Below, piece after piece: positions 24,010-31,608 of a stretch of 38,334 bases of DNA. The notes below the pieces were generated by a model. It had not been told where the DNA came from, made no database searches, and worked only from the letters and a program-made list of their open reading frames with translations. Source of the DNA: Candidatus Tetragenococcus pullicola (GTDB lineage Bacteria > Bacillota > Bacilli > Lactobacillales > Enterococcaceae); the NCBI GenBank assembly GCA_019115705.1, contig DXDB01000033.1, positions 1 through 38,334 on the forward strand, read 5' to 3'. How positions within the stretch are numbered: position 1 is the first letter of the stretch; each line of letters opens with the position of its first letter. The translations under genes and the position numbers were made by a program.

Positions 24010-24816
24010 ATGGAAAAATACAATTTGGAAGATCAATACATTTTATCGCCTGGCGACCCTAAGGACCATATTTTACATACAGATGATCTCCATGTTTGGT
24101 ATGGAACGAATGAAGCAATCAAAGGGGTCGACCTTGCTTTTGAGAAAAATAAGATCACAGCATTAATTGGTCCTTCTGGTTGTGGTAAATCAACGTATTT
24201 ACGATCTATTAACCGAATGAATGATGGGATAGCTAATACAAAAACAACTGGTCAAATCATCTATAAAGGAGTCAATATCAACTCTTCAGATGTAGATGTA
24301 TTTGAAATGAGAAAAAGAATTGGTATGGTTTTTCAACGCCCGAATCCATTTAGTAAATCAATTTATGAAAATATTACATTTGCCTTAAAACGCCATGGTG
24401 AAACGGATAAACATAAATTGGATGAAATTGTCGAGACCACTCTCAAACAAGCAGCATTATGGGATCAAGTGAAAGATTCTTTGCATAAAAGTGCACTGGC
24501 CTTATCAGGAGGGCAACAGCAACGCTTATGTATCGCTCGTGCCATTGCTATGAAACCGGATATTTTATTATTAGATGAACCGGCTAGTGCATTAGATCCG
24601 ATTTCAACTGGGAAAGTGGAAGAAACACTCATCAATTTAAAAAAAGATTATACGATTATTATCGTTACACATAATATGCAGCAAGCCGGTCGTATTAGCG
24701 ACTATACAGCCTTTTTTTATTTAGGTCACGCGCTTGAATATGATGTGACAAGAAAAATCTTTACGCGTCCAAAAATAAAAGCAACCGAAGATTATGTTTC
24801 CGGTCATTTCGGTTGA
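24010..24816 (+). CDS. pstB: Phosphate ABC transporter ATP-binding protein PstB (first copy)
   Basis: ATPase of the phosphate importer. The 268-residue protein has an N-terminal extension of about 25 residues, then Walker [29 protein letters not shown], signature [14 protein letters not shown], Walker [14 protein letters not shown] and [21 protein letters not shown] 24010 follows AAGGAG at about 7 nt; a GTG at 23992 is upstream of that site. A second, shorter pstB follows directly. Tandem pstB genes are common in Lactobacillales and may form a heterodimer. Confidence 0.94.
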   Translation: MEKYNLEDQYILSPGDPKDHILHTDDLHVWYGTNEAIKGVDLAFEKNKITALIGPSGCGKSTYLRSINRMNDGIANTKTTGQIIYKGVNINSSDVDVFEMRKRIGMVFQRPNPFSKSIYENITFALKRHGETDKHKLDEIVETTLKQAALWDQVKDSLHKSALALSGGQQQRLCIARAIAMKPDILLLDEPASALDPISTGKVEETLINLKKDYTIIIVTHNMQQAGRISDYTAFFYLGHALEYDVTRKIFTRPKIKATEDYVSGHFG

Positions 24817-24832
24817 TAGAAGGGAAGAGAAT

Positions 24833-25591
24833 ATGGGAGAAACAGTGATTACTTCAGAAAATCTTCATTTATATTATGGAGAAAAAGAAGCTCTTAAAGG
24901 GATCACTTTATCGATCCAACAAGGAGAAATCACGGCCTTGATCGGACCTTCTGGCTGTGGGAAGTCTACTTTTTTAAGAGCATTAAATCGGATGAATGAT
25001 TTGATTCCGGATGTAACAACAACAGGAAATGTTTTGTATAAAGGACAAGATATCTATGGTCCCAAAATAGATACTGTTGATTTACGAAAAGAAATCGGTA
25101 TGGTTTTTCAACAACCAAATCCCTTTCCTTTTTCAATTTATGAAAATATCACGTATGGTCTTAAATTAAAAGGGGTAAAAGAAAAAGCAAAATTGGATCA
25201 AATTGTGGAAGAAAGTTTGAAAGCTGCTTCTGTTTGGGAAGATGTAAAAGATAAATTGCATAAAAGTGCGCTATCTTTATCAGGGGGCCAACAACAAAGA
25301 GTATGTATCGCCAGAGTATTGGCTGTGGATCCCAACATTATCTTATTAGATGAGCCAACAAGTGCTTTAGATCCGATTTCTTCTGGAAAAATTGAAAATA
25401 CTTTGGTGGACTTAAAAGAAAAATATACAATGATTATGGTCACTCACAATATGTCACAGGCATCTCGAATCTCAGATAAAACAGCCTTCTTTTTATCAGG
25501 AGATTTAATTGAATATAATCAAACCAAAGAAATTTTCTTAAATCCTAGTAAAAAAGAAACCGAAGATTATATTTCTGGTCGTTTCGGCTAA
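24833..25591 (+). CDS. pstB: Phosphate ABC transporter ATP-binding protein PstB (second copy)
   Basis: A 252-residue PstB with Walker [29 protein letters not shown], signature [14 protein letters not shown], Walker [14 protein letters not shown] and [20 protein letters not shown]. The start ATG 24833 has AAGGGAAG upstream; the longer frame from 24794 overlaps the first copy without a site. It is clearly similar to the first copy over the whole ATPase domain but lacks its N-terminal extension, so it is an old duplication, not a recent one. Confidence 0.94.
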   Translation: MGETVITSENLHLYYGEKEALKGITLSIQQGEITALIGPSGCGKSTFLRALNRMNDLIPDVTTTGNVLYKGQDIYGPKIDTVDLRKEIGMVFQQPNPFPFSIYENITYGLKLKGVKEKAKLDQIVEESLKAASVWEDVKDKLHKSALSLSGGQQQRVCIARVLAVDPNIILLDEPTSALDPISSGKIENTLVDLKEKYTMIMVTHNMSQASRISDKTAFFLSGDLIEYNQTKEIFLNPSKKETEDYISGRFG

Positions 25592-25625
25592 AAGTGTTCT
25601 ATAATAGAAATGAGGAGGGAAATTC

Positions 25626-26303
25626 ATGCTACGATCTCAATTTGAAGAAGATTTATTGAATTTACACAACCAATTTTATGAAATGGGAATGTTGGTTAGT
25701 AATGCCATTCATAAATCAGTACGTGCCTATATTGATCATGATAAAGAGTTAGCTCGAGAAGTGATCGATCACGATGAAAATATTAATAATTTGGAAGTGA
25801 AACTTGAAAAAAAGAGTTTTGAAATGATTGCCTTGCAACAACCTGTGACGACAGATCTTCGTTCAATCATTACGGTTATGAAAGCTAGTTCTGATTTGGA
25901 ACGGATGGGAGATCATGCGGTATCAATTGCTAAATCCACAATCCGTGTAAAAGGACAAACGAGAATCGAATCAATTGAAAAAGAAATTTCAGATATGTCG
26001 GATTATGTAAAAAAGATGGTCGACAATGTTTTAATTGCTTATTTGAAAGCAGATAAAGAAGATGCAATCATGATTGCAAAAATGGATGAAAAGGTCAATG
26101 CCTATTATCGTAAAATATATTATGCTACCATCGAGGAAATGCAAACTAATCCAGAAACAGTCGTGAGTGGGACCGATTATTTGTCTGTTGCTCAATATAT
26201 TGAACGAATTGGCGACTACGTGACAAATATATGTGAATGGATTGTTTACTTGGCTTCTGGAAAAATTACCGAATTAAACACAAATAGAACGGAAATGATT
26301 TGA
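25626..26303 (+). CDS. phoU: Phosphate transport regulator PhoU
   Basis: A 225-residue all-helical protein with two PhoU repeats (about 10-105 and 115-210). Each has an acidic metal-binding E/D-x-x-x-D pattern, seen in SSDLERMGDHAVSIAK and YIERIGDYVTNICEW. PhoU links Pst transport to phosphate signalling and limits uptake. GAGGAGG precedes ATG 25626, and it is the last gene of the pst operon. The gene stops one base before a strong terminator. Confidence 0.94.
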   Translation: MLRSQFEEDLLNLHNQFYEMGMLVSNAIHKSVRAYIDHDKELAREVIDHDENINNLEVKLEKKSFEMIALQQPVTTDLRSIITVMKASSDLERMGDHAVSIAKSTIRVKGQTRIESIEKEISDMSDYVKKMVDNVLIAYLKADKEDAIMIAKMDEKVNAYYRKIYYATIEEMQTNPETVVSGTDYLSVAQYIERIGDYVTNICEWIVYLASGKITELNTNRTEMI

Positions 26304-26304
26304 T

Positions 26305-26348
26305 AAAAAGCAAGGAAAAGGAGACGAATTACTTTTCCTTGCTTTTTT
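26305..26348. terminator. Bidirectional terminator between phoU and the acyltransferase
   Basis: AGCAAGGAAAAG (26309-26320) pairs with CTTTTCCTTGCT (26332-26343), flanked by A-runs on the left and T-runs on the right, so it works in both directions. The last five codons of the leftward acyltransferase lie in its right arm. Confidence 0.88.
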
Positions 26349-27342
26349 CGGGCATGATAATCTGAACAATCTTATTGAGTATTTTTGACAGCTGATGACT
26401 TACAATCGGCAGACTTAGAAGATAGGTTGTTATAAGAGAGCCTAAAAGTAGTAGTAGAAAATGTAAGGCGGGATTCTTTATTTTTTCGGTAGCTTCTATT
26501 AAAGGAGCAATCAAGTAAATGTGTAACAAATAAATCGATAAAGTATGTTGTCCCCAAGAAGTAAAAAAGAAACGCTTTTGACTGGTGAGCGTTAGAAAAA
26601 CAAAGATAAAGGAAAAGCTTAACAAATAAAGAAAAAGATCGGCTAAAAAAGTTTGATATAAGGGTGTGTCAAATAACCCATAGGCTCGATCTCCCCAAAG
26701 TAATTCTGGTGGTAAATTGCTTTTTGTCCAAAGGTAGCTGACAAATAGTGCGACAGACACAATGATTAGACTGATTAATCTTCGGAAAGGGAACATTCGT
26801 ATTTTTTGAATCTGTTCTTGTTGACAAAAATATCCTGCTAAAAAGTAAGGTAAAAATCCAAAAGTACGAGCCATTGCCATATAGGTCCCAAATTCCGTTA
26901 ATAGACCTGATAAGACGCCAAATATAAAACTGAAAAAAAGAACGTAACGAATTTTTACTAAGTCAGGTAATAAGATGCGCCAACCAAACATACAATATAG
27001 AAACCACAGCGTCCAACCTGGATTTAAAATCATAACTTCTTGAATGCGCCCTGTCAAAAGCATAAAAATACTTAGAAGTAGATTGAAAATTAAATAAGGT
27101 ATCAAAAAAGTTTTGACAGCTGTTTGTCTACCTTTCTCAATATTTTTTGAAAAATAGCCAGAAATAAAGACGAAAACAGGCATATGAAAAAGATAAATAA
27201 AGATATAAAGAAAAGTGGCCGGTGTATTTTCCAATCGAAAATATTCCAAAGAGTGACCAAAAACAACTAAAAATATTAAGATAGCACGCATGGTATCAAA
27301 AGCTGGATCACGTTTGCTTTTTAAAGGTAAAATAGTAGACAC
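26329..27342 (-). CDS. Membrane acyltransferase, fucose 4-O-acetylase-like (acyltransferase 3 family)
   Basis: About 334-337 residues with roughly ten membrane segments. The N-terminal RDPAFDTMRAILIFLVVFGHS carries the conserved histidine of the acyltransferase 3 family, and FHMPVFVFISGYF is typical of the COG3594 branch. Such enzymes O-acetylate surface sugars or polymers; the substrate here is unknown. The open frame begins at GTG 27340-27342, but that GTG is part of the AGGAGG site itself. The codon at the right distance (8 nt) is ATT 27331-27333, and the next ATG comes at codon 18, inside the conserved motif. The true start is therefore uncertain. The C-terminus (EKSKEK) is encoded within the terminator. 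Confidence 0.82.
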   Translation of the reverse strand: MSTILPLKSKRDPAFDTMRAILIFLVVFGHSLEYFRLENTPATFLYIFIYLFHMPVFVFISGYFSKNIEKGRQTAVKTFLIPYLIFNLLLSIFMLLTGRIQEVMILNPGWTLWFLYCMFGWRILLPDLVKIRYVLFFSFIFGVLSGLLTEFGTYMAMARTFGFLPYFLAGYFCQQEQIQKIRMFPFRRLISLIIVSVALFVSYLWTKSNLPPELLWGDRAYGLFDTPLYQTFLADLFLYLLSFSFIFVFLTLTSQKRFFFTSWGQHTLSIYLLHIYLIAPLIEATEKIKNPALHFLLLLLGSLITTYLLSLPIVSHQLSKILNKIVQIIMPEKSKEK

Positions 27343-27434
27343 CTCCTGTATTTTTAGGTATTCTTACAATAGCTAATGGCTGATTTTATCATAGCATATT
27401 TTTTAAAAAAGAGTTAGAAAGATGAGGGAGTGCC

Positions 27435-28310
27435 ATGCGATTTTCAGCTAAATTTGTTAAAGAAACTTTTCGAGTATTTAATATGAAAAAAATGGTGGGA
27501 ATTACCATGGTTACTCCACCAAAAAGGCGTGATATCAATACTAAGCAGTTACAGAAAACGAAGATACCTCAAGAAAAAAGACGCGTCAACCGTTCAGAAA
27601 TGATTACACTATTTCCTAGTGTTTCCACCAATAAACATATTTTTTATTTACATGGCGGTGGTTTTTCTTTAGAGGCCTCTCCATTTCATAAAAATATTCA
27701 AACTTATTTTGTGAATGAATTTGGATTGAAAGTCAGTTATTTTAACTATCCGCTAGCTCCTGAGAACACTGTTTCAATTACCTTAGATGAAACTTTTCAA
27801 GCCTATAAAGAAATCGTCATGCTTTATCCAGATGATCATTTTTATCTTTTTGGTGATTCTGCAGGTGGTGGCTTAGCTCTCAGTCTGGCTCAACAGTTAC
27901 GTGATCAAAACGTTTTACATCGACCTCAAAAAATTGTACTTGCTTCTCCTTGGCTTGACCTTACTTTGAGCAATCCGGATATAGAAAAAATTCAAGGAAA
28001 TGATGTCTTATTAGAAAGAGAGTTACTGGCTAAGGCCGCCAAAAACTATGCGGGTGATTTTTCTTTAAAAGATCCTCGTGTGTCCCCTTTATATGGAAAC
28101 CTTGATGACTTAAAAGAAATCTTTACCGTTGTTGGTACTGACGATATATTGTTTCCAGATGTTCTTCGTTTAGAAAAAAGAATCGAAAAGACGGAAGGGA
28201 CAAAGCTTCACTTAGAAGTTGTCGAAGGGATGATGCATGACTTTTTAGTTTATCCTTTGAAAGAATCAAAAAGTTATCTTAAACAAATTGGCGATTTTTA
28301 TCAAAAATGA
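27435..28310 (+). CDS. Alpha/beta hydrolase, HSL-type esterase
   Basis: A 291-residue carboxylesterase-like protein of the hormone-sensitive lipase family. It has the oxyanion motif HGGGF, the nucleophile elbow GDSAGGG, an acid in GTDDILFPD and a catalytic histidine in MMHDFLVYP. There is no signal peptide, so it probably acts in the cytoplasm on acyl esters, and its substrate is unknown. GAGGGAG lies 4 nt before ATG 27435. It is divergent from the acyltransferase across about 90 bp, and no terminator is visible before the liaX-like gene. Confidence 0.88.
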   Translation: MRFSAKFVKETFRVFNMKKMVGITMVTPPKRRDINTKQLQKTKIPQEKRRVNRSEMITLFPSVSTNKHIFYLHGGGFSLEASPFHKNIQTYFVNEFGLKVSYFNYPLAPENTVSITLDETFQAYKEIVMLYPDDHFYLFGDSAGGGLALSLAQQLRDQNVLHRPQKIVLASPWLDLTLSNPDIEKIQGNDVLLERELLAKAAKNYAGDFSLKDPRVSPLYGNLDDLKEIFTVVGTDDILFPDVLRLEKRIEKTEGTKLHLEVVEGMMHDFLVYPLKESKSYLKQIGDFYQK

Positions 28311-28360
28311 AAATAATCGGAGTCATAAAAAAAGACAGCCTATAGAAGGAGTAAAATTCA

Positions 28361-28401
28361 TTCTTAAGACCTATGTTATTTTCGATGAAATGAGGCATAA
28401 T
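28361..28401 (+). promoter_or_regulatory. Promoter of the liaX-like gene with possible LiaR site
   Basis: A good -10 CATAAT (28396-28401) has no recognisable -35 at 16-18 nt. In its place is TTCTTAAGACCTATG (28361-28375), positioned like an activator site. Enterococcal liaXYZ is known to be LiaR-activated. The match to a LiaR consensus is from context, not a computed score. Confidence 0.4.
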
Positions 28402-28452
28402 AGTTTATGTAAGGAAACTTGCAAAATACATTTGCTTAAGGAGGCAATTTCC

Positions 28453-29997
28453 ATGAACGAAAGAGAACGTATTTTGGATTTAGTAAAAAAAGGTGTACTT
28501 TCTCCGGAAGAAGCCTTGGATTTATTAGAAGAAATTGCGAAGGAAAAAGATGAAACTCAAATCAAGAAAGCGGCTGAAAAAGTCAGTGAAGAAAAACGTG
28601 CCCAAGAAGATGAAGATATAAAAGAAAATTCGGATGCTTTTGATGAAAATCGCTCTGAAGAAAAAGATGCATATGAAGAAGATCGTCAAAACTTCGAAGA
28701 TATTTTAGAAAAATTGGCCGACGAAGCCAATATTGCTTCTTCAAAACTTGATGAGGTCAATGAAGAAATAGAAGACCTCAAAGTAGAGCTTCGCGACAAT
28801 CATGAAGATTTAATGGAACTTAACACAAAAGAAGAATTGGATGAATTTGACGAAGATGATTTACAAGAACGTCAAGAGTTAGAAAAAGAAATTCAACGTT
28901 TAGAAACAAAGATCGATAATTTGAAAGAACGTCGAACAAAGTTAGAGGCCCAATTAAAGTCAATCCGACGTGATCAATGGGATCATAAGAAGGAAAAATT
29001 CAATAAAAAAATGGATATTCCAGAAGATTGGAAAGAACAAGCAACAGATACCATAAATCAAATGGGTGGAAAAATGGCGGAAGCCGGCACAGAATTAGGT
29101 CGTTTTTTCAAAAAGACTTTTGATACTGTCGCAGATAACATGGAATGGAAAGACATAAATTTCCGTGTTCCAGGTGTTGCAACTACTAAATTTGAAAAGA
29201 CTTTTGAGTATTCCGATGTTTCGGCGACAATTATTGATGTGAAACTGGCAAATGGTCAAACAAAATTCCACGTTTGGGACAAGCCTGATTTAAAGGTTGA
29301 AGCCAAAATTAAATTGTATGGAAAAATGGATGAAGCCACACCAGAAGAAGCCTTCAATCAACGCAGTCAAATCGTAGTAGATGAGGATCATATTTCTTTC
29401 CAAATTCCTAACAAGCGAGTGGCTTGTGACTTGGACTTTTACTTACCGAGTCGTGTTTATGATTATATTTCTGTTAAATTATTAAATGGAGATATTAAAG
29501 TGGATGGTTTAGACGTCAAAGATATTTTCCTTAAATCAACCAATGGAGACATCGATATGAAAGATTTACAAGCAACGATGTTAGAGGTTGAAGGCGTCAA
29601 TGGTGATATCAATGTAGCCTCTGGTGAAATTATCGATTCAATCATTGAAACTGTCAATGGAGAAGTTACGATGATGGCAACACCAGAACACATCAGTATT
29701 TCAATCGTTAATGGGGATATTCGTCTAACCTTAAGAAAAGCACAGTTGGCTCGACTAGAAGCTTCTTCTGTAAATGGTAATGTCAAAGTAGCTTTGCCTA
29801 AGTCGTTAGGGTTAGAAGGATCGGCTAAGACCAATTTAGGCTCTATTAATAGTCGTTTATCTGATTATGAAGTGTTACGTCAGAAAAAAGAACGAATGAA
29901 TCAATTCTTACAATTCCGACGTCTTGAAGATCAAATGGCACAAATTGATCTTTCAACGACAACAGGAAATATTTATCTAAAAGATAGCGAAGAATAA
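28453..29997 (+). CDS. liaX: LiaX-like envelope stress protein (DUF4097)
   Basis: 514 residues: a short helical N-terminus (MNERERILDLVKKGVLSPEE) typical of SHOCT-like segments, a long acidic coiled coil (about 60-190), and a C-terminal DUF4097 beta-rich domain (about 240-510) with repeated strands around N-G-D/E (LNGDIKVDG, TNGDIDM, VNGDINV, VNGEVTM, VNGDIRL, VNGNVKV). In Enterococcus faecalis, LiaX is a surface-exposed regulator of the response to daptomycin and cationic peptides. No signal peptide is seen here. The start is ATG 28453 after AAGGAGG. liaY- and liaZ-like genes follow, which supports the name. Confidence 0.88.
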   Translation: MNERERILDLVKKGVLSPEEALDLLEEIAKEKDETQIKKAAEKVSEEKRAQEDEDIKENSDAFDENRSEEKDAYEEDRQNFEDILEKLADEANIASSKLDEVNEEIEDLKVELRDNHEDLMELNTKEELDEFDEDDLQERQELEKEIQRLETKIDNLKERRTKLEAQLKSIRRDQWDHKKEKFNKKMDIPEDWKEQATDTINQMGGKMAEAGTELGRFFKKTFDTVADNMEWKDINFRVPGVATTKFEKTFEYSDVSATIIDVKLANGQTKFHVWDKPDLKVEAKIKLYGKMDEATPEEAFNQRSQIVVDEDHISFQIPNKRVACDLDFYLPSRVYDYISVKLLNGDIKVDGLDVKDIFLKSTNGDIDMKDLQATMLEVEGVNGDINVASGEIIDSIIETVNGEVTMMATPEHISISIVNGDIRLTLRKAQLARLEASSVNGNVKVALPKSLGLEGSAKTNLGSINSRLSDYEVLRQKKERMNQFLQFRRLEDQMAQIDLSTTTGNIYLKDSEE

Positions 29998-30028
29998 ATT
30001 CCTATGAAAAAAGGAACATGCAGATAAT

Positions 30029-30069
30029 AGAGGAGCACGTAACACCTTACCAAGTGTCTCCTCTTTTTT
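30029..30069 (+). terminator. Terminator or attenuator between liaX and liaY
   Basis: AGAGGAG (30029-30035) pairs with CTCCTCT (30058-30064), with a CAC/GTG inner pairing and a T-run to 30069. It lies only 20 nt before the liaY start, inside what should be one operon, so it may set the liaX:liaYZ ratio. Confidence 0.75.
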
Positions 30070-30088
30070 AAAGGAAGGTGAATTTGAA

Positions 30089-30397
30089 ATGAAAAAAAGA
30101 TTAACAAAATCTAGAACTAACGTGGTATTGACAGGGACTTTAGCAGGAATTGCAGAATATTTTAATATCGATGCAACGATTGTTAGAATTATTTATGTGT
30201 TTATTACACTAATGGGTGTAGGTTCTCCTATCTTTCTTTACATTTTAATGGCAGTGTTGATTCCTAGTGATCACAACACGCCTAGAGATGATTATGGCCA
30301 CAACAATAAATATTATCGTAATAATCAGTATGGAAAAAAAGAAAAGCCTCGTAAAGAAGCCGAAAAAGTAGATGAAGATGACTGGAGTGATTTTTAG
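30089..30397 (+). CDS. liaY: PspC domain protein, LiaY-like
   Basis: A 102-residue small membrane protein with a PspC domain (about 1-60: MKKRLTKSRTNVVLTGTLAG, then IAEYFNIDATIVRIIYVFIT) and one or two membrane segments, followed by a hydrophilic tail rich in N, Y and K. PspC proteins belong to membrane-stress responses. In enterococci LiaY is thought to link LiaX sensing to membrane remodelling. AAGGAAGGTG precedes ATG 30089, and the stop shares a base with liaZ. Confidence 0.87.
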   Translation: MKKRLTKSRTNVVLTGTLAGIAEYFNIDATIVRIIYVFITLMGVGSPIFLYILMAVLIPSDHNTPRDDYGHNNKYYRNNQYGKKEKPRKEAEKVDEDDWSDF

Positions 30398-30750
30398 TGG
30401 GATATTTCCAGCGGCTATTAGTTAACATGCTGACATTTATCTCTTTATCCGTTTTGCTCCCAAGTATGATTCATGTTCGTAGTTTTTGGATTGCCTTAGT
30501 GGCAAGCTTTGTTCTTTCGCTTTTAAACGGACTGGTAAAACCGGTACTGACTGTTTTATCGTTACCTCTAACGCTTTTGACATTTGGGCTTTTTAGCTTA
30601 GTAATTAATGGTTTGATGTTACAGATGACCTCATTTTTTGTGGGACAACAAAATTTCGGCTTTGCTTCTTTTGGGGCTGCATTTTTGATTGCTATCATCA
30701 TGACGGTTGTCAACACCATCGTGACCGAACACAATATGGACAAGCGTTAA
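30397..30750 (+). CDS. liaZ: Phage holin family (4-TM) protein, LiaZ-like
   Basis: A 117-residue protein with four closely packed membrane segments, of the DUF/phage holin family 4 type, with GLVKPVLTVLSLPLTLLTFG as the conserved core. Despite the name it is not a phage lysis gene here; the context is the LiaXYZ operon. It starts at GTG 30397, overlapping the liaY stop by one base, with GGAGTG upstream inside liaY. It ends before a strong terminator. Confidence 0.87.
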   Translation: MGYFQRLLVNMLTFISLSVLLPSMIHVRSFWIALVASFVLSLLNGLVKPVLTVLSLPLTLLTFGLFSLVINGLMLQMTSFFVGQQNFGFASFGAAFLIAIIMTVVNTIVTEHNMDKR

Positions 30751-30773
30751 AAGGTGAGTAATTAAAAAATAGC

Positions 30774-30809
30774 AAAACTGTCTATTGCATTCCAATAGAC
30801 AGTTTTTTT
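30774..30809 (+). terminator. Terminator of the lia operon
   Basis: AAAACTGTCTATTG (30774-30787) pairs with CAATAGACAGTTTT (30793-30806), 14 bp, 5-nt loop, T-run to 30809. It could also serve the convergent tetR gene. Confidence 0.92.
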
Positions 30810-30828
30810 CTGGTTAAAGGTAAAAAAT

Positions 30829-31437
30829 TTATTTTTCAATTTCGATACCCATTACCGTTAGATGACCATTACCTATTAATTTGATAACTAATTTTGCCAG
30901 CTGGTTAGCTGTCATTTCAGAGTCATGGGTAATCCACCAAAAAAGTGTACTCATATAGATAGAAGTCATATAATCAATAATAAAATCAATAGGTATTTCC
31001 ATCTCATTTTCAGTTATTTTTAAACGTTTAAAAATATCGATGTAGCGTTCATACATAAGTTTTGCCACTTTCTTTCGAAAAGTCTCACTGGAACTTCCCG
31101 TGAGAAGTACGATATAAAAATCTTTTTGTGAATAGACGGCTTCATATATTTGAGTTAATACTGTTTCAATTCTTTTTACTTGAATTTTATTTCCACGTAC
31201 TAAAAGCTCTGGATCAAAAAATATGCCGATTTTATTTATTGCGAAATCAAATATTGAGTCATAGAGATCTTGCTTATCCTTAAAGTGAGCATAGAAAGTG
31301 GCTCGATTGATCATTGCTTCATCAGCGATATCTTGTACCGAGACAGCGTCATAGCCTTTTTCTGCGACTAGTTTCATAAAAGCTTCAACAATCATTTTTT
31401 GTGTCCTTTTTACGCGTAGGTCCATTTTTTTAGCCAT
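30829..31437 (-). CDS. TetR family transcriptional repressor
   Basis: 202 residues. The N-terminal TetR HTH (about 10-58) reads KGYDAVSVQDIADEAMINRA, then TFYAHFKDKQDLYDSI. The C-terminal ligand domain ends in a helix-rich segment resembling the Gram-positive TetR_C_7/DhaS-type branch (MTSIYMSTLFWWITHDSEM). The start is ATG 31435-31437 after a GAGAGGA site. It is divergent from the giant activase-dehydratase gene, and two palindromes in the 171-bp shared region are good operator candidates. The inducer is unknown. Confidence 0.9.
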   Translation of the reverse strand: MAKKMDLRVKRTQKMIVEAFMKLVAEKGYDAVSVQDIADEAMINRATFYAHFKDKQDLYDSIFDFAINKIGIFFDPELLVRGNKIQVKRIETVLTQIYEAVYSQKDFYIVLLTGSSSETFRKKVAKLMYERYIDIFKRLKITENEMEIPIDFIIDYMTSIYMSTLFWWITHDSEMTANQLAKLVIKLIGNGHLTVMGIEIEK

Positions 31438-31550
31438 ATTTTTCCTCTCTTTTCAAACAAATTACTTATTTTTGTTGTTTAAATCACAAATTCAAAAAAA
31501 TTGTCTGTTGATTTTCATAAAAATTCCTTTTAAACTATATACTAGTATTA

Positions 31551-31567
31551 TATCAAACAGTTTGTTA
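31551..31567. promoter_or_regulatory. Palindromic operator candidate 1 (TetR)
   Basis: TATCAAACaGTTTGTTA: a 17-bp palindrome around a central A with one mismatched pair, of the odd-centre form common for TetR operators. It lies 42 nt before the activase start, after AT-rich -10-like sequences (TATACT 31538-31543, TATTAT 31546-31551). Confidence 0.6.
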
Positions 31568-31573
31568 AATAAT

Positions 31574-31586
31574 CAACAATATGTTG
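31574..31586. promoter_or_regulatory. Palindromic operator candidate 2 (TetR)
   Basis: CAACAataTGTTG, a 13-bp palindrome whose centre is 21 bp (two helical turns) from that of candidate 1. It shares the CAA...TTG half-site pattern. Confidence 0.5.
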
Positions 31587-31608
31587 TAAAAAAGCGAGAG
31601 TGAGTAAA

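Noticed and set aside
29463-29834. Leftward 123-codon frame inside liaX
   Set aside because: Long, but antisense to the repetitive DUF4097 strands; its Ser/Pro/Leu-rich repeats mirror the N-G-D repeats of the real gene.
30397-30750. Phage origin for the holin-family gene
   Set aside because: The gene overlaps a PspC gene in a liaXYZ arrangement, with no endolysin or other phage gene nearby; the holin name reflects only the membrane topology.
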